A stretch of DNA of 49,549 nt. Origin: DASWHR01 sp036398095. GTDB lineage: Bacteria; Actinomycetota; AC-67. Below, one piece after another: positions 4,975-13,619 of the stretch (positions are counted from its first letter, which is position 1; every line of letters begins with the position of its first letter). The notes under the pieces were generated by a model that saw nothing but the letters and a program-made list of their open reading frames with translations, did not search any database and was not told the origin of the DNA. The position numbers and the translations under genes are program-made. The stretch spans positions 1-49,549 of the forward strand of contig DASWHR010000042.1 of NCBI GenBank assembly GCA_036398095.1, written 5' to 3'.

Positions 4975-5546
4975 CGGACGAGCCCCACGCTCCGAGCGAC
5001 ACGACCGAAACGCCCCGGCCGGTCGTGCCCGTGCCGACCCTGTCGAGCCCGGCACCGATCGCGTCGGCCGTCGCCTCGGTCGCATCGACGCTCACGGCGT
5101 CTCCGGCGGCCGACGCTTGGGTCACCTGCACCGCGCTCCCCGGCGTCCGGATCGCCTATCCGAGCGACCTGCTCGAGCCGGAGGTGGGTGACGATTGCGG
5201 GCGGCTCGGCGACGCACGCACAACCGGCCGCCGGATCGCGGTCCTGTTCCAGATGGAAGACGTGTCGTTCGCGGACAAGATGGCCGCGCTTCGCGCCGAG
5301 AACAACGAGGACGCGACCGGCGAACTCCAGATGCGCAGCGCCGGCGGTCATCCGGCCGGCGTGATCTCGTACCGGCGGGACGCCTCGACCTACGTGGATT
5401 GCCCCGGCGCCTCCATCGAATACGTCTACTACGTCGAGGCTCCCCAGGGCCAAACCCTGGATGCCGTGGCCTTCTCGTGCGAGGACGGCGCCGAGGAGAT
5501 GCGAGCGGTCCACGGCGGGATCGTGCAGCGCCTGCGATACGTCTAG
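4857..5546 (+). CDS. Single-pass membrane protein with C-terminal extracytoplasmic domain, unknown function
   Basis: 229 residues from ATG 4857 (232 from ATG 4848). The start at 4857 is preferred because it aligns with the start of the upstream paralog. The layout is MATPMDPDATPGTLKAALAV, a membrane helix (VWMLAMAGLLGYSIATA, about 19-36), a Pro/Thr/Ser stalk to about residue 90, then a domain of about 135 residues with four cysteines (VTCTALPG, DDCGRLG, YVDCPGA, FSCEDGA). These could form two disulfides outside the cell. The domain starts with an AYPSDL motif seen in some extracytoplasmic hypothetical proteins. No family is confidently recognised. Confidence 0.7.
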   Translation: MATPMDPDATPGTLKAALAVWMLAMAGLLGYSIATAEPSADEPHAPSDTTETPRPVVPVPTLSSPAPIASAVASVASTLTASPAADAWVTCTALPGVRIAYPSDLLEPEVGDDCGRLGDARTTGRRIAVLFQMEDVSFADKMAALRAENNEDATGELQMRSAGGHPAGVISYRRDASTYVDCPGASIEYVYYVEAPQGQTLDAVAFSCEDGAEEMRAVHGGIVQRLRYV

Positions 5547-5658
5547 ACGTGCAACCCGACGTACGAGGCCGAGTCGATTCGCGTCGCAAGCCGAATCTGC
5601 GATAACAAGGACGGCGCGACTCGGCCCGCCGGACGCCCGTCACGACAGGGGGGAGCAG

Positions 5659-6261
5659 ATGCACGTCTACGCATTCGTCAAGACCATTCCCGGAACCGCC
5701 CCGCAGGTTGCGGCCGCGCTGGTTCGATACGGAGCCGAACGCGCGGTCGAGGTGACCGGGCCCTACGACGTGCTCGCCCGCTTCGTGGACGTCGCGTGGG
5801 AAGAATGGGCCGAGATCAAGAACGGGGCGACGCAGATCGCGGGCGTCGTGTCGATCTCGACGGCGGTGGTGACGGCGCCGTCGGGAACGCAGATGCTGCT
5901 CGGCAACATGCCGTTCTCGGATCCGAAATGGGGCCCCTCCGGATTGGTGTTGCTGCGCGTCGCGCCGGCCGAAGCCGAAGCCGCGTGGGGCCGGCTCGTC
6001 GCCGCCCGCAAGAGGGGCCGGATCAAAGCGATGGTGGCGCTGCTCGGCGAGTACGACATCATGGCGCAGGTCTCCGGCGCCGACGAGCACGACATCGCCG
6101 GCAACGCGCTCGCCGTCCTTCGCGAGATCCCCGAGATCCGCCAGGCGACGACCTGCTTGATCTTGCGCGGCGTGCCGGCCGACAAGTACGTCGCGCCGCC
6201 GCGGAAACGTCCCCGCGGCGCCGCCGCACGAGGGGCCGGGAGATCGTCCAAGCGCCGATGA
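5659..6261 (+). CDS. Double RAM (Lrp/AsnC ligand-binding) domain protein without HTH
   Basis: A 200-residue protein made of two Lrp/AsnC C-terminal (RAM) domains: residues 1-75 (MHVYAFVKTIPGTAPQVAAA, then VTGPYDVLARFVD) and 88-175 (GLVLLRVAPAEAEAAW, then LLGEYDIMAQVSG, then EIPEIRQATTCLI). It ends in a very basic tail (RKRPRG to SSKRR). RAM domains bind small molecules such as amino acids and form oligomers. There is no DNA-binding domain, so it may be a stand-alone sensor. AGGGGGGAGCAG precedes the ATG. The stop overlaps the start of the cyclase/ATPase gene as ATGA, which suggests a fixed ratio or physical partnership. Confidence 0.8.
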   Translation: MHVYAFVKTIPGTAPQVAAALVRYGAERAVEVTGPYDVLARFVDVAWEEWAEIKNGATQIAGVVSISTAVVTAPSGTQMLLGNMPFSDPKWGPSGLVLLRVAPAEAEAAWGRLVAARKRGRIKAMVALLGEYDIMAQVSGADEHDIAGNALAVLREIPEIRQATTCLILRGVPADKYVAPPRKRPRGAAARGAGRSSKRR

Positions 6262-9200
6262 GAGACGCGCCGGACGGCCCCAGCCGCTCCGAGGACGTTC
6301 AAGAATCCGAGCGGCGGCTCGTCAGCGTCGTCTTCGCCGACCTCACCGGCTTCACCGCCGCGTCGGGCGAGCGAGATCCCGAAGAGGTGCATGCCCTTCT
6401 GTCGCCCGTCATGCAGCGGCTCGAGACCATTGTGGAATCGTTCGGCGGCCGCGTCGTCAAGACGATGGGCGACGGGTTGATGGCCGTGTTCGGCGTCCCC
6501 GCCGCCACGCCCGAAGACGCCGAGCGCGCCGTTCGCGCCGCGGTCGCGATGCGAGACGAGGTTCGCGCATCCGCGGGCGCCGCCTCGCTCGTGTCGGACC
6601 TGCAAGCCGGCGTGCACACCGGATGGGTCTTCGTCGTTCCCGCGCGCGGCGGCTTCGATGTGATCGGCGACACCGTCAACGTCGCGTCGCGACTGGTCGG
6701 GCTCGCCCCCGCCGGCGCCGTCCTGGTCGGCGCGTCCACGGCGGCGCGCACATCGTCGGTCATCGGCTATCGCGAACGCGAACCGGCGTTCGTCAAAGGA
6801 AAACCCGAACCCGTCGTCCATTTCGAAGTCGCCGACGACGCGACCCGCGGCGGTAGCGGACTCGCGAACGCAACCGGGCCGTTCGTGGGCCGCGAGGCCG
6901 AGCGGGTGGTGCTGGCCGAGGAATGGAATGCGGCGCGAACGAGCCGGCGGTCCCGCATCGTGAGCATCCTGGGGCCGCCGGGCATTGGAAAGACCCGTCT
7001 GATCGCCGAGTTCGCGCGCGAGCTGTCCGGCGCACGCGTCCTTGTGGGCCGCGCCGCACCCCACGCCGAGCGCATCCCGTGGTTCGCGCTCGCCGACGCG
7101 CTTCGCGGCGTGGACGCCGCGGCCGGCGCGCTGCATCTGATCCAAACGCGACCGCCACCGTCGCCGCTCCATCGCGACGACCGCCGCGAGATGAACTCCG
7201 AGATCGGCGCGGCCGTCCGATCGGCCTTGACCGCGACGGCCGAACGTGAGCCGGTGGTGCTCGTCATCGACGACGTCCAGTGGGCCGACGCGCAGCTTGT
7301 TGCGATGCTCGCCGACCTGGACGCGCATCCCTGGGACGCGCCGCTCCTGGTCGTGTGCCTCGGCCGTGCGGATACGCCGTCTCACCGGCCGCCCGCCGCC
7401 GCCGGCCGTGAGGTCCGGCTCGACAACCTCGACCGCGCGGCCAGCCAGGACTTGATCCGCCGGCTTCTGCCCGGCGCCTCGATCGGAGCCGACGTCGAAG
7501 ACGAACTCGCCGGGCGTGCGGGCGGCAACCCGCTCTTCGTCGAAGAGATCGTGCGGCTGTTTCGCGAAACCGGCGTGCTTCGGCGCGAAAGTGGTTGCTG
7601 GCGAATCGTGGAAGGACTGCGACACGAGCTTCCCGAGAGCGTGCAGTTGGTCGTCGCGGCGCGCATCGATGCGCTGCCGGCCGTGCGGCGGCGGCTGCTG
7701 CGCGACGCGGCCGTGTGCGGCGAGACGTTTCGCCTGGGCGACCTGCGCGCGCTCGGATGGGACGATCCGCGCGGCGACATCGACGATCTCATCGCCCGCG
7801 AGCTGCTCGTCGAGGCGGGGAGCGGGTATGCGTTTCGTCACGCGGTGATCCGTGACGTCGCCTACGGCGCGCTGCCGCGCGCCGAGCGCGCCCGACGGCA
7901 CCTGGAGCTGGCAGCCGCGATCCAGAAGGCCTGCGGGCCCGACGCGGCGCCGGTCGAGACACTTGCGCATCACTATGCGCAGGCGGCGCTCGCCTCGGCG
8001 TCGTCGGGCACGGCCGCCGACGCGAGCGTGGTGTCGGCGGCGCTCGAATACTTGGTGCGCGCCGGCGACTCGGCGCGGTCGCTGCGCGCATTCCGCGAAG
8101 CCGAAGCCTGGTACCGGCAGGCGACCGAGATTCACGAGCCCTCGGCCGACACCGCGGCGACGCCCGCCGGCCGCGCTGCGGTGCGCGCATCCTTGCGGCA
8201 TTCCGCCGCGCTTATCGACCTGCACCGCTATGAGGAGGCGACCACGGAAGCATCGCGTGCGCTGGAGATCGCGCGCGCCGCCGGCGCTCGCGAATGGGAA
8301 GCCGAAGCCGTCCTGCAGCTCGGCTGGCTCGAATCCGAATACGGAAACCTGGAACGCGCGCGACGATTGCTGGAACGCGCCGGCGAGCATTTCACCGCGA
8401 TCGGCGACACGCTCGGACGAGCGCGCGTGGCGTGGGCGAGCGCGCGAACGATGCGCCTGACCGACGTGGACGGCATGCTCGCCCAGTTCGAAGAAGCCGC
8501 CGGCTTGTTCGCGAGCGGCGGCGACGCCGTCGGCGAGCACCTGCTCTACGAACAACTCGCATACGGATGCTCGTCGCGTGGGGGAGAGCAGTTCGACCGA
8601 TGGTTCCGTCGATGCGTGTCGTCGCCGACGCTCGGCGACGAGCCCCGCGCCCGCGCGGCGCTGCTTCGCACCGACGGATTCCAACGTTTCTATCGCGGCG
8701 CGTGGATCGAAGCGGTCGAACCGCTGTCGGATGCGTTGGGGCTCGCACGCGAGTCCGGCGACTTCTTCGTCGAATGCGACGCCGCCTATCTTCTGGCGCG
8801 CATCGCCGTGGCGCGCGGCCGGCTCGATGAGTCCGAAGCATTGGCGCGCGCCCTGGCGGCGGCGGCCGACGATGCCGCCGGCCACCGGCAGGCCGAGCAA
8901 GCGCATGTCGTCCTCGCGCGCGTCGCCGCGCGACGCGGTGACCCGGTCGCCTCGACCCGTCACCTGGAAAGCGCCGAGTCACTCCTGGCCGTCGCCGGCA
9001 ACGAACGCGAACAGCAGGAGGTCATCCTCGCTCGCGCCGACATCGCTCTGGACGCCGGACGGTGGGACGAGGCGGCGTCGGAGGCCGCACGCTACCGCGA
9101 GCGCGCCGAGCGGTTCGGCGACCGCCTTGAGATCCCCGTCCCGTTGCTAATCGCGGCGCGCGCTTTGCTCGGCGGCGACCGGCTCGACGACGCCGCGCTC

Positions 9201-9536
9201 GCGTTGTCCGAGGCCCTCGCCGCGGCCGAACGGGTCGGTCACGGCCGCGTCGGCGTTCTCGCCGCGTCCCTGGCTGCCGAGACCGCGGCGCTCCGCGGCC
9301 GGATCGAAGAAGCGGAATCGCTGCTTGCCGGCGCGCGCGCGTTCGCCGATCCGTCGCGGATGATGCCCGACGAGGCCGCCGCCGAGGCCGAAGCGGCCGC
9401 CGCCGTCGCCGCGGCACGCGGCCGGCCGGCATCGGACCTGCGCGCCGAAGCCGTGCGCGGGTGGCGCTCGCTCGGCGTCAACGTCTGGTACGAGCGGGCG
9501 GCATCGATCGATTCGCGCACGGCACGGACGCCGTGA
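6258..9536 (+). CDS. Class III adenylate cyclase - AAA ATPase - TPR fusion protein
   Basis: A 1092-residue protein. Residues 20-190 are a class III nucleotide cyclase domain: metal-binding Asp28 in FADLTGF and Asp72 in KTMGDG, transition-state Asn141 and Arg145 in GDTVNVASR, and the purine-specifying pair Lys68/Asp134, which predicts ATP as substrate. Residues 208-500 are an AAA-type ATPase with Walker A GPPGIGKT (239-246) and Walker B LVIDDVQWAD. Residues from about 590 to the end are helical, Ala/Glu/Arg-rich repeats of TPR type. This is the known architecture of large cyclase-regulators in Actinomycetota, without a C-terminal LuxR domain. It probably makes cAMP under control of the ATPase/TPR part. 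The ATG overlaps the stop of the RAM gene. A 1066-residue open frame on the opposite strand is a composition artefact. Confidence 0.85.
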   Translation: MRDAPDGPSRSEDVQESERRLVSVVFADLTGFTAASGERDPEEVHALLSPVMQRLETIVESFGGRVVKTMGDGLMAVFGVPAATPEDAERAVRAAVAMRDEVRASAGAASLVSDLQAGVHTGWVFVVPARGGFDVIGDTVNVASRLVGLAPAGAVLVGASTAARTSSVIGYREREPAFVKGKPEPVVHFEVADDATRGGSGLANATGPFVGREAERVVLAEEWNAARTSRRSRIVSILGPPGIGKTRLIAEFARELSGARVLVGRAAPHAERIPWFALADALRGVDAAAGALHLIQTRPPPSPLHRDDRREMNSEIGAAVRSALTATAEREPVVLVIDDVQWADAQLVAMLADLDAHPWDAPLLVVCLGRADTPSHRPPAAAGREVRLDNLDRAASQDLIRRLLPGASIGADVEDELAGRAGGNPLFVEEIVRLFRETGVLRRESGCWRIVEGLRHELPESVQLVVAARIDALPAVRRRLLRDAAVCGETFRLGDLRALGWDDPRGDIDDLIARELLVEAGSGYAFRHAVIRDVAYGALPRAERARRHLELAAAIQKACGPDAAPVETLAHHYAQAALASASSGTAADASVVSAALEYLVRAGDSARSLRAFREAEAWYRQATEIHEPSADTAATPAGRAAVRASLRHSAALIDLHRYEEATTEASRALEIARAAGAREWEAEAVLQLGWLESEYGNLERARRLLERAGEHFTAIGDTLGRARVAWASARTMRLTDVDGMLAQFEEAAGLFASGGDAVGEHLLYEQLAYGCSSRGGEQFDRWFRRCVSSPTLGDEPRARAALLRTDGFQRFYRGAWIEAVEPLSDALGLARESGDFFVECDAAYLLARIAVARGRLDESEALARALAAAADDAAGHRQAEQAHVVLARVAARRGDPVASTRHLESAESLLAVAGNEREQQEVILARADIALDAGRWDEAASEAARYRERAERFGDRLEIPVPLLIAARALLGGDRLDDAALALSEALAAAERVGHGRVGVLAASLAAETAALRGRIEEAESLLAGARAFADPSRMMPDEAAAEAEAAAAVAAARGRPASDLRAEAVRGWRSLGVNVWYERAASIDSRTARTP

Positions 9537-9546
9537 TCGCAGACGC

Positions 9547-9552
9547 TATAAT
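9547..9552 (+). promoter_or_regulatory. Probable -10 box of tRNA-Val(CAC)
   Basis: A consensus TATAAT lies 10 bases before the tRNA and just after the stop of the cyclase gene. No clear -35 element is seen at 16-18 bases upstream. Confidence 0.6.
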
Positions 9553-9562
9553 CCGGACGCTC

Positions 9563-9634
9563 GGGCGCGTAGCTCAGTGGGAGAGCACTGCCTTCACACG
9601 GCAGGGGTCGGGGGTTCAAAACCCTCCGCGCCCA
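9563..9634 (+). tRNA. tRNA-Val (anticodon CAC)
   Basis: Cloverleaf with acceptor GGGCGCG/CGCGCCC, D-arm TAGCTCAGTGGGAGAGC, anticodon stem CTGCC/GGCAG with loop TTCACAC giving CAC, T-arm GGGGG/CCCTC with loop TTCAAAA, discriminator A. CCA is not encoded. It reads GUG, the codon complement of the tRNA-Val(GAC) at 2335. An excisionase-like gene ends 14 bases downstream on the other strand. Confidence 0.95.
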
Positions 9635-9647
9635 CCGAATCGAATCG

Positions 9648-9932
9648 TTACCGAACCAGACGCAATCGCGATGGCGCCGGCGCATCGCCGCCCACGGCGG
9701 GGGCGATCTCGGCCTCGGGCAGATCGAAGCTGAGCAGATCGACGAAGGCCTCACCGCCCTGGATCTGGTCGTCGCGCCACTGCTCGATGTCGCATTCACG
9801 CCAGAGAGGGCCGCCGCCGAGCGCTTTGACGGGCAGCGGCTTCGGCAAGTGACCGCCGGCTTTGAGCCAACGGCGAAGCGTTGTCGGGTGCACCCCGGCT
9901 CGCTCGGCGACTTGATCGATCGATAGCAGCAT
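9648..9932 (-). CDS. Excisionase/AlpA-like helix-turn-helix protein
   Basis: A 94-residue protein starting MLLSIDQVAERAGVHPTTLR. The first 55 residues are a MerR-type winged helix (IDQVAERAGVHPTTLRRWLK, then a wing, then GPLWRECDIEQW), as in excisionase (Xis) and AlpA-type prophage regulators. The tail is acidic with no known domain. It is encoded convergently with tRNA-Val(CAC), the sort of place where integrated elements keep their control genes, but no integrase or attachment repeat is visible. The start is the ATG complement at 9930-9932; the frame is open much further upstream, but that part is antisense to the metallopeptidase gene. Confidence 0.7.
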   Translation of the reverse strand: MLLSIDQVAERAGVHPTTLRRWLKAGGHLPKPLPVKALGGGPLWRECDIEQWRDDQIQGGEAFVDLLSFDLPEAEIAPAVGGDAPAPSRLRLVR

Positions 9933-10051
9933 GACAGTTCGAATGTCGGTCGATCCCGTGCGGATCTTCAGAAACCATTCCCCCACGTTGCGGCAGGAAA
10001 ACGCGAGATGTGTCAAAAGCGGCAGATCCTGCCCGGACGCCCGCCTCCCCG

Positions 10052-10057
10052 TAGAAT
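10052..10057 (+). promoter_or_regulatory. -10-like box placed for a leaderless transcript
   Basis: TAGAAT lies 4 bases before ATG 10062 and 7 before ATG 10065. There is no ribosome site, so transcription would begin at or near the start codon. Confidence 0.4.
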
Positions 10058-10061
10058 CCCG

Positions 10062-11321
10062 ATGATGTCTCCCCGGCTGCGTCGCGTCGCCGTCGCGCTT
10101 GCGCTCACGGTTCTGGTCGCCGCGCCGGCGGCGTCCCGCGGACAAACTCCGGCGAACTCCGACGCGGCCATCGCGGCGATGCTCGACGAGCGCGCACGCG
10201 CGGTTCGCGACGGCGACCTTGCCGCCTTCGACCGGACCATGGCCGGCGGCCGCGCCGAGTTCGTCGCCCGTGAGCGCACCGGCTTCCGGCGCATGCGCCT
10301 GCTGCCGATAGGCGACTACCGGCTGGAGCCGAACCGCGAGGAGTTCGGTGATCTCGCCCGCGATCGGGACCGCGTCGGCGGCTTTGACGAGACCCGGATC
10401 GTGCAAGCGGTCGAGCGCATCGCGCTGCGCGGCTTCGACGCGACCGCCGAGAACGAGGATCTGTATCTGACGGTCGTCCGTGCGGGCGCGTCGTGGACCG
10501 TCTACGACGACGCCGGTGTCGAAGACATCGGGCTGCTCAGCATCCGGCACCTCTGGGATTTCGGCGAGATCGAGATGAAACAATCCGACGGGATCCTGGT
10601 CGTGCACCACCCTGCGGAGCGAGCGGCGGCGGGGCCGGTGCTGACGATGGCGCAACGGGCGCGCGCGACCGCGCGGCGCGGCTGGCCGCTGGGATGGACC
10701 GACCCGATCGTGGTGATGATCCCGTCCACCGTCGGCGAGCTGGAGCGGATCCTGCAGACGACGTTCGACCTGACTCAATTCGTCGCCTTCGCCGCATCGA
10801 GCGTGGACCGCGCCGACGGCTATCGCTTGACCGGGCATCGCATCTTCCTGCACTGGCCGAATTTCCGGCGCTACTCGGCTCGGTTCCAGGAGCAAGTGCT
10901 CGCCCACGAGTTCACGCACCTGGCGACGCGCGCGATCGCCGGGCCCAACATCACCGCGATCTTCGACGAAGGCATCGCTCAGGTCTACGGCGAAGGCGGC
11001 GGCGAGACCACGCAGATGGCACGCCGGGTGCGTGCGCGAACGCTGCCCGGCGCGCTGGTGCCCGACTGGTACTTCACGGCCGGGCCGCGCGACGATATCT
11101 TCCTGGCCTACGAAGAGGCCGCCTCGTTCATCGCCTACCTCAACGGCCGCTTCGGCCGCGACGCGGGGGCGCGCGCGTATCGGGCCCTGGGAACAATCGA
11201 CCCCGTCACCCACGGAACCTGGCGCTATCATCTGGACCGCGTGACCGTGTCGCTGTTCGGCGAATCGTTCCCCGCGTTGGAGCGCGCCTGGCTCGAATCG
11301 GTCCGGAAACGATTCTCGTAG
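10062..11321 (+). CDS. Secreted gluzincin-type metallopeptidase-like protein
   Basis: A 419-residue protein with a signal peptide (RLRRVAVALALTVLVAAPAA). The zinc motif HEFTH is at residues 282-286, followed by FDEG with Glu303 as probable third ligand, the pattern of gluzincin peptidases related to the MA(E) group of collagenase-like or peptidase_MA-type proteins. An NTF2-like helix-strand part (residues 25-140, LDERARAVRDGDLAAFD) precedes it. It is expected to act outside the membrane. ATG 10062 is followed by another ATG at 10065; TAGAAT just upstream suggests leaderless transcription. It precedes thrS by 25 bases but need not be co-regulated. Substrate unknown. Confidence 0.75.
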   Translation: MMSPRLRRVAVALALTVLVAAPAASRGQTPANSDAAIAAMLDERARAVRDGDLAAFDRTMAGGRAEFVARERTGFRRMRLLPIGDYRLEPNREEFGDLARDRDRVGGFDETRIVQAVERIALRGFDATAENEDLYLTVVRAGASWTVYDDAGVEDIGLLSIRHLWDFGEIEMKQSDGILVVHHPAERAAAGPVLTMAQRARATARRGWPLGWTDPIVVMIPSTVGELERILQTTFDLTQFVAFAASSVDRADGYRLTGHRIFLHWPNFRRYSARFQEQVLAHEFTHLATRAIAGPNITAIFDEGIAQVYGEGGGETTQMARRVRARTLPGALVPDWYFTAGPRDDIFLAYEEAASFIAYLNGRFGRDAGARAYRALGTIDPVTHGTWRYHLDRVTVSLFGESFPALERAWLESVRKRFS

Positions 11322-11346
11322 ATACTCGATGGAGGGGGACGGTGCC

Positions 11347-13137
11347 GTGAAGCTGCACGACGGAACCGAGATCGCCGCGGACTCGCCCGAGGGGCGCGAG
11401 ATCCTGCGGCACTCGACGGCGCACGTGCTGGCGCAGGCCGTCTGCGAGCTGCATCCGGGCGCGCGCTACGCGATCGGCCCGCCGATCGACGACGGCTTCT
11501 ACTACGACTTCGACATCGGCCGGCCGTTCACGCCCGACGACCTCACCAAGATCGAGCGCAAGATGCGCGGCATCATGAAGCAGTCGCAGCCGTTCGTGCG
11601 CGAAGAGCTGTCCAAGGACGAGGGCCTGGCGCTGTTCGCCGAGCAGCCCTATAAGCGTGAGATTATCGAAGGGATCGGCGGCGACGAGGATGCGGCCGAA
11701 GGCGGCGGCACCGACGTGGTGACCGTGTTCCGCAACAAGGACTGGGCGGATCTGTGTCGCGGCCCGCATGTGTCCTCGACCGGCGACATTCCCGCATTCA
11801 AGTTGCTGCGGATCGCCGGCGCCTACTGGCGCGGCGACGAGAAGCGTCCGATGCTTCAGCGCATCTACGGGACCGCGTGGGAATCGCAGGAGGCGCTCGA
11901 TGAGCATCTGCACCGGCTGGAGGAGGCCGCGCGCCGTGACCACCGCAAGCTCGGACGCGAGCTGGACCTGTTCTCGTTTCCCGAAGAGCTGGGCGGCGGA
12001 CTGCTGGTGTGGCACCCCAAGGGTGGCGTGCTTCGCAAGGAGCTCGAGGACTATGCGCGCGAGGTGAACCTGGGCGCCGGATACGTTCCCGTCTACTCGC
12101 CGCACGTCGCGCGCGGCGTCTTGTGGGAGACATCCGGCCATCTGCGCCAGTACCGTGAGAACATGTATCCAGAGATGGAACTGGATCAGAACGAGTATTT
12201 CATCAAGCCGATGAACTGTCCGTTCCACGTCCTGATCTACGGCTCGAAGACGCGTTCCTATCGCGACCTGCCGATCCGCATGTTCGAGCTCGGCACCGTC
12301 TATCGGAACGAGCGAAGCGGCGTGCTGCACGGCCTGATGCGCGTTCGCGGCCTGACGCAAGACGATTCGCACATCTTCTGCCGCCCCGATCAGCTCGTCG
12401 ACGAGATTGTGCGCGTGATGGACCTGACCGTCGAGATCCACTCGACGCTCGGCTTCGGCGAGCCGGTCATCCACCTGTCCACGCGTCCCGGAAAGGCGAT
12501 CGGCGACACCGAGATGTGGACCCGCGCGACTGATGCGCTCAGAGGCGCGCTGGACCGGTGGGGAAAGCCCTACGAGATCGCAGAAGGGGAGGGCGCGTTC
12601 TACGGTCCCAAGGTCGACATTCACTTCCACGACGCGATCGGACGGTTATGGCAACTTTCCACCATCCAGGTGGACTTCGCGCTGCCCGACGCCTTCGACC
12701 TTTCCTATGCCGGCGAAGACAACGCCAAGCATCGGCCGGTGATGATCCATCGCGCGATCTACGGCGCGGTCGAGCGCGTCACCGGCGTGCTGATCGAGCA
12801 CTACGCCGGCGCGTTTCCGGCGTGGCTTGCCCCGGTGCAGGTCGCCGTGGTTCCGATCGCCGACCGGCACAACGACGCGGCCGCCGCGCTCGGCGAACGC
12901 CTGCGAGCGGCCGGCATCCGCGTTGACATCGACCTGTCGGACGGGACGATGCAGAACAAGGTCCGTCACGCCGAGATGCAGAAGGTGCCCTACGTGCTCG
13001 TGCTCGGTGACAAGGAGATCGACGGCGGGACGCTCGCCGTGCGGAAGCGCGGCGCCGGCAAGCCGCAGTTCGGGGTTCCCGAATCCGAGTTCACCGCCGG
13101 ACTGCTCGACGAGATCGCAACCCGGTCCCACGGCTGA
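11347..13137 (+). CDS. thrS: Threonyl-tRNA synthetase, lacking most of the TGS domain
   Basis: Charges tRNA-Thr with threonine. The start GTG 11347 follows GGAGGGGG at 8 bases; the in-frame ATG 11329 would add six residues and has no such site. Counting from 11329, the editing domain has HSTAH (His28, His32) and CRGPH (Cys143, His147). The class II catalytic core follows, with the zinc cysteine in MNCPFH, motif 2 FELGTVYRNERSG, and motif 3 near IHRAIYGAVER. The anticodon-binding domain is at the C-terminus (VQVAVVPI to VRKRG). The protein is about 600 residues, against about 640 in E. coli, and the missing length is the N-terminal TGS domain. Everything needed for charging and editing is present. 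It overlaps the HIT gene by one base. Confidence 0.95.
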   Translation: MKLHDGTEIAADSPEGREILRHSTAHVLAQAVCELHPGARYAIGPPIDDGFYYDFDIGRPFTPDDLTKIERKMRGIMKQSQPFVREELSKDEGLALFAEQPYKREIIEGIGGDEDAAEGGGTDVVTVFRNKDWADLCRGPHVSSTGDIPAFKLLRIAGAYWRGDEKRPMLQRIYGTAWESQEALDEHLHRLEEAARRDHRKLGRELDLFSFPEELGGGLLVWHPKGGVLRKELEDYAREVNLGAGYVPVYSPHVARGVLWETSGHLRQYRENMYPEMELDQNEYFIKPMNCPFHVLIYGSKTRSYRDLPIRMFELGTVYRNERSGVLHGLMRVRGLTQDDSHIFCRPDQLVDEIVRVMDLTVEIHSTLGFGEPVIHLSTRPGKAIGDTEMWTRATDALRGALDRWGKPYEIAEGEGAFYGPKVDIHFHDAIGRLWQLSTIQVDFALPDAFDLSYAGEDNAKHRPVMIHRAIYGAVERVTGVLIEHYAGAFPAWLAPVQVAVVPIADRHNDAAAALGERLRAAGIRVDIDLSDGTMQNKVRHAEMQKVPYVLVLGDKEIDGGTLAVRKRGAGKPQFGVPESEFTAGLLDEIATRSHG

Positions 13138-13619
13138 TGGAACGGCTCTGGTCGCCGTGGCGCATGGAATACATCAAAGATCCGGGCCGTGAAGATGTCT
13201 GCATCTTCTGTGAGATCCCGTCCGGGGCCGACGATGAAGCCGGCTTGATCCTTGCCCGCGGCGATGCGGCCTTCGTCATCTTGAACAAATATCCCTACAA
13301 CACCGGTCACCTGATGATCGTGCCGTTCCGACATGTCGGGGAGTGGGAGGCGCTCACCGCCGCCGAGCACGCCGAGATTGCCTCGCTCACCGCGCGGGCG
13401 ATGGACGCGCTCAAGGCGACCAGCGGCCCGCACGGCTTCAACCTGGGCGTGAACCAAGGGCGCGTGGCCGGCGCCGGCGTGGTCGACCACGTCCACATGC
13501 ACGTCGTGCCTCGCTGGGGCGGCGACACCAACTTCACGTTCACCGTCGGGGGCGTCAAGGTCCTGCCCGAAGCGCTCGACGACACCTACGCCAAGCTCAA
13601 GCCGCATTTCGCGGTTTGA
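13137..13619 (+). CDS. HIT-family nucleotide hydrolase/phosphorylase
   Basis: A 160-residue histidine-triad protein. A CIFC pair near the start (residues 22-25) could bind zinc. NKYPYNTGHLMIVP is the substrate-binding strand, and HVHMHVVPRW is the catalytic HxHxHxx triad. It belongs to the branch related to Ap4A phosphorylase. In many Actinomycetota this gene sits between thrS and the phosphatidylinositol-phosphate synthase gene. Here that order is broken by two minus-strand genes. The start overlaps the thrS stop (TGATG), so the two are co-translated. Confidence 0.9.
   Translation: MERLWSPWRMEYIKDPGREDVCIFCEIPSGADDEAGLILARGDAAFVILNKYPYNTGHLMIVPFRHVGEWEALTAAEHAEIASLTARAMDALKATSGPHGFNLGVNQGRVAGAGVVDHVHMHVVPRWGGDTNFTFTVGGVKVLPEALDDTYAKLKPHFAV

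Noticed and set aside
5763..8963. 1066-residue open frame on the minus strand
   Set aside because: It lies entirely opposite the cyclase/ATPase gene, whose motifs are clear. Long antisense frames are expected at this GC content, and the product is Arg/Ala/Gly-rich with no domain.
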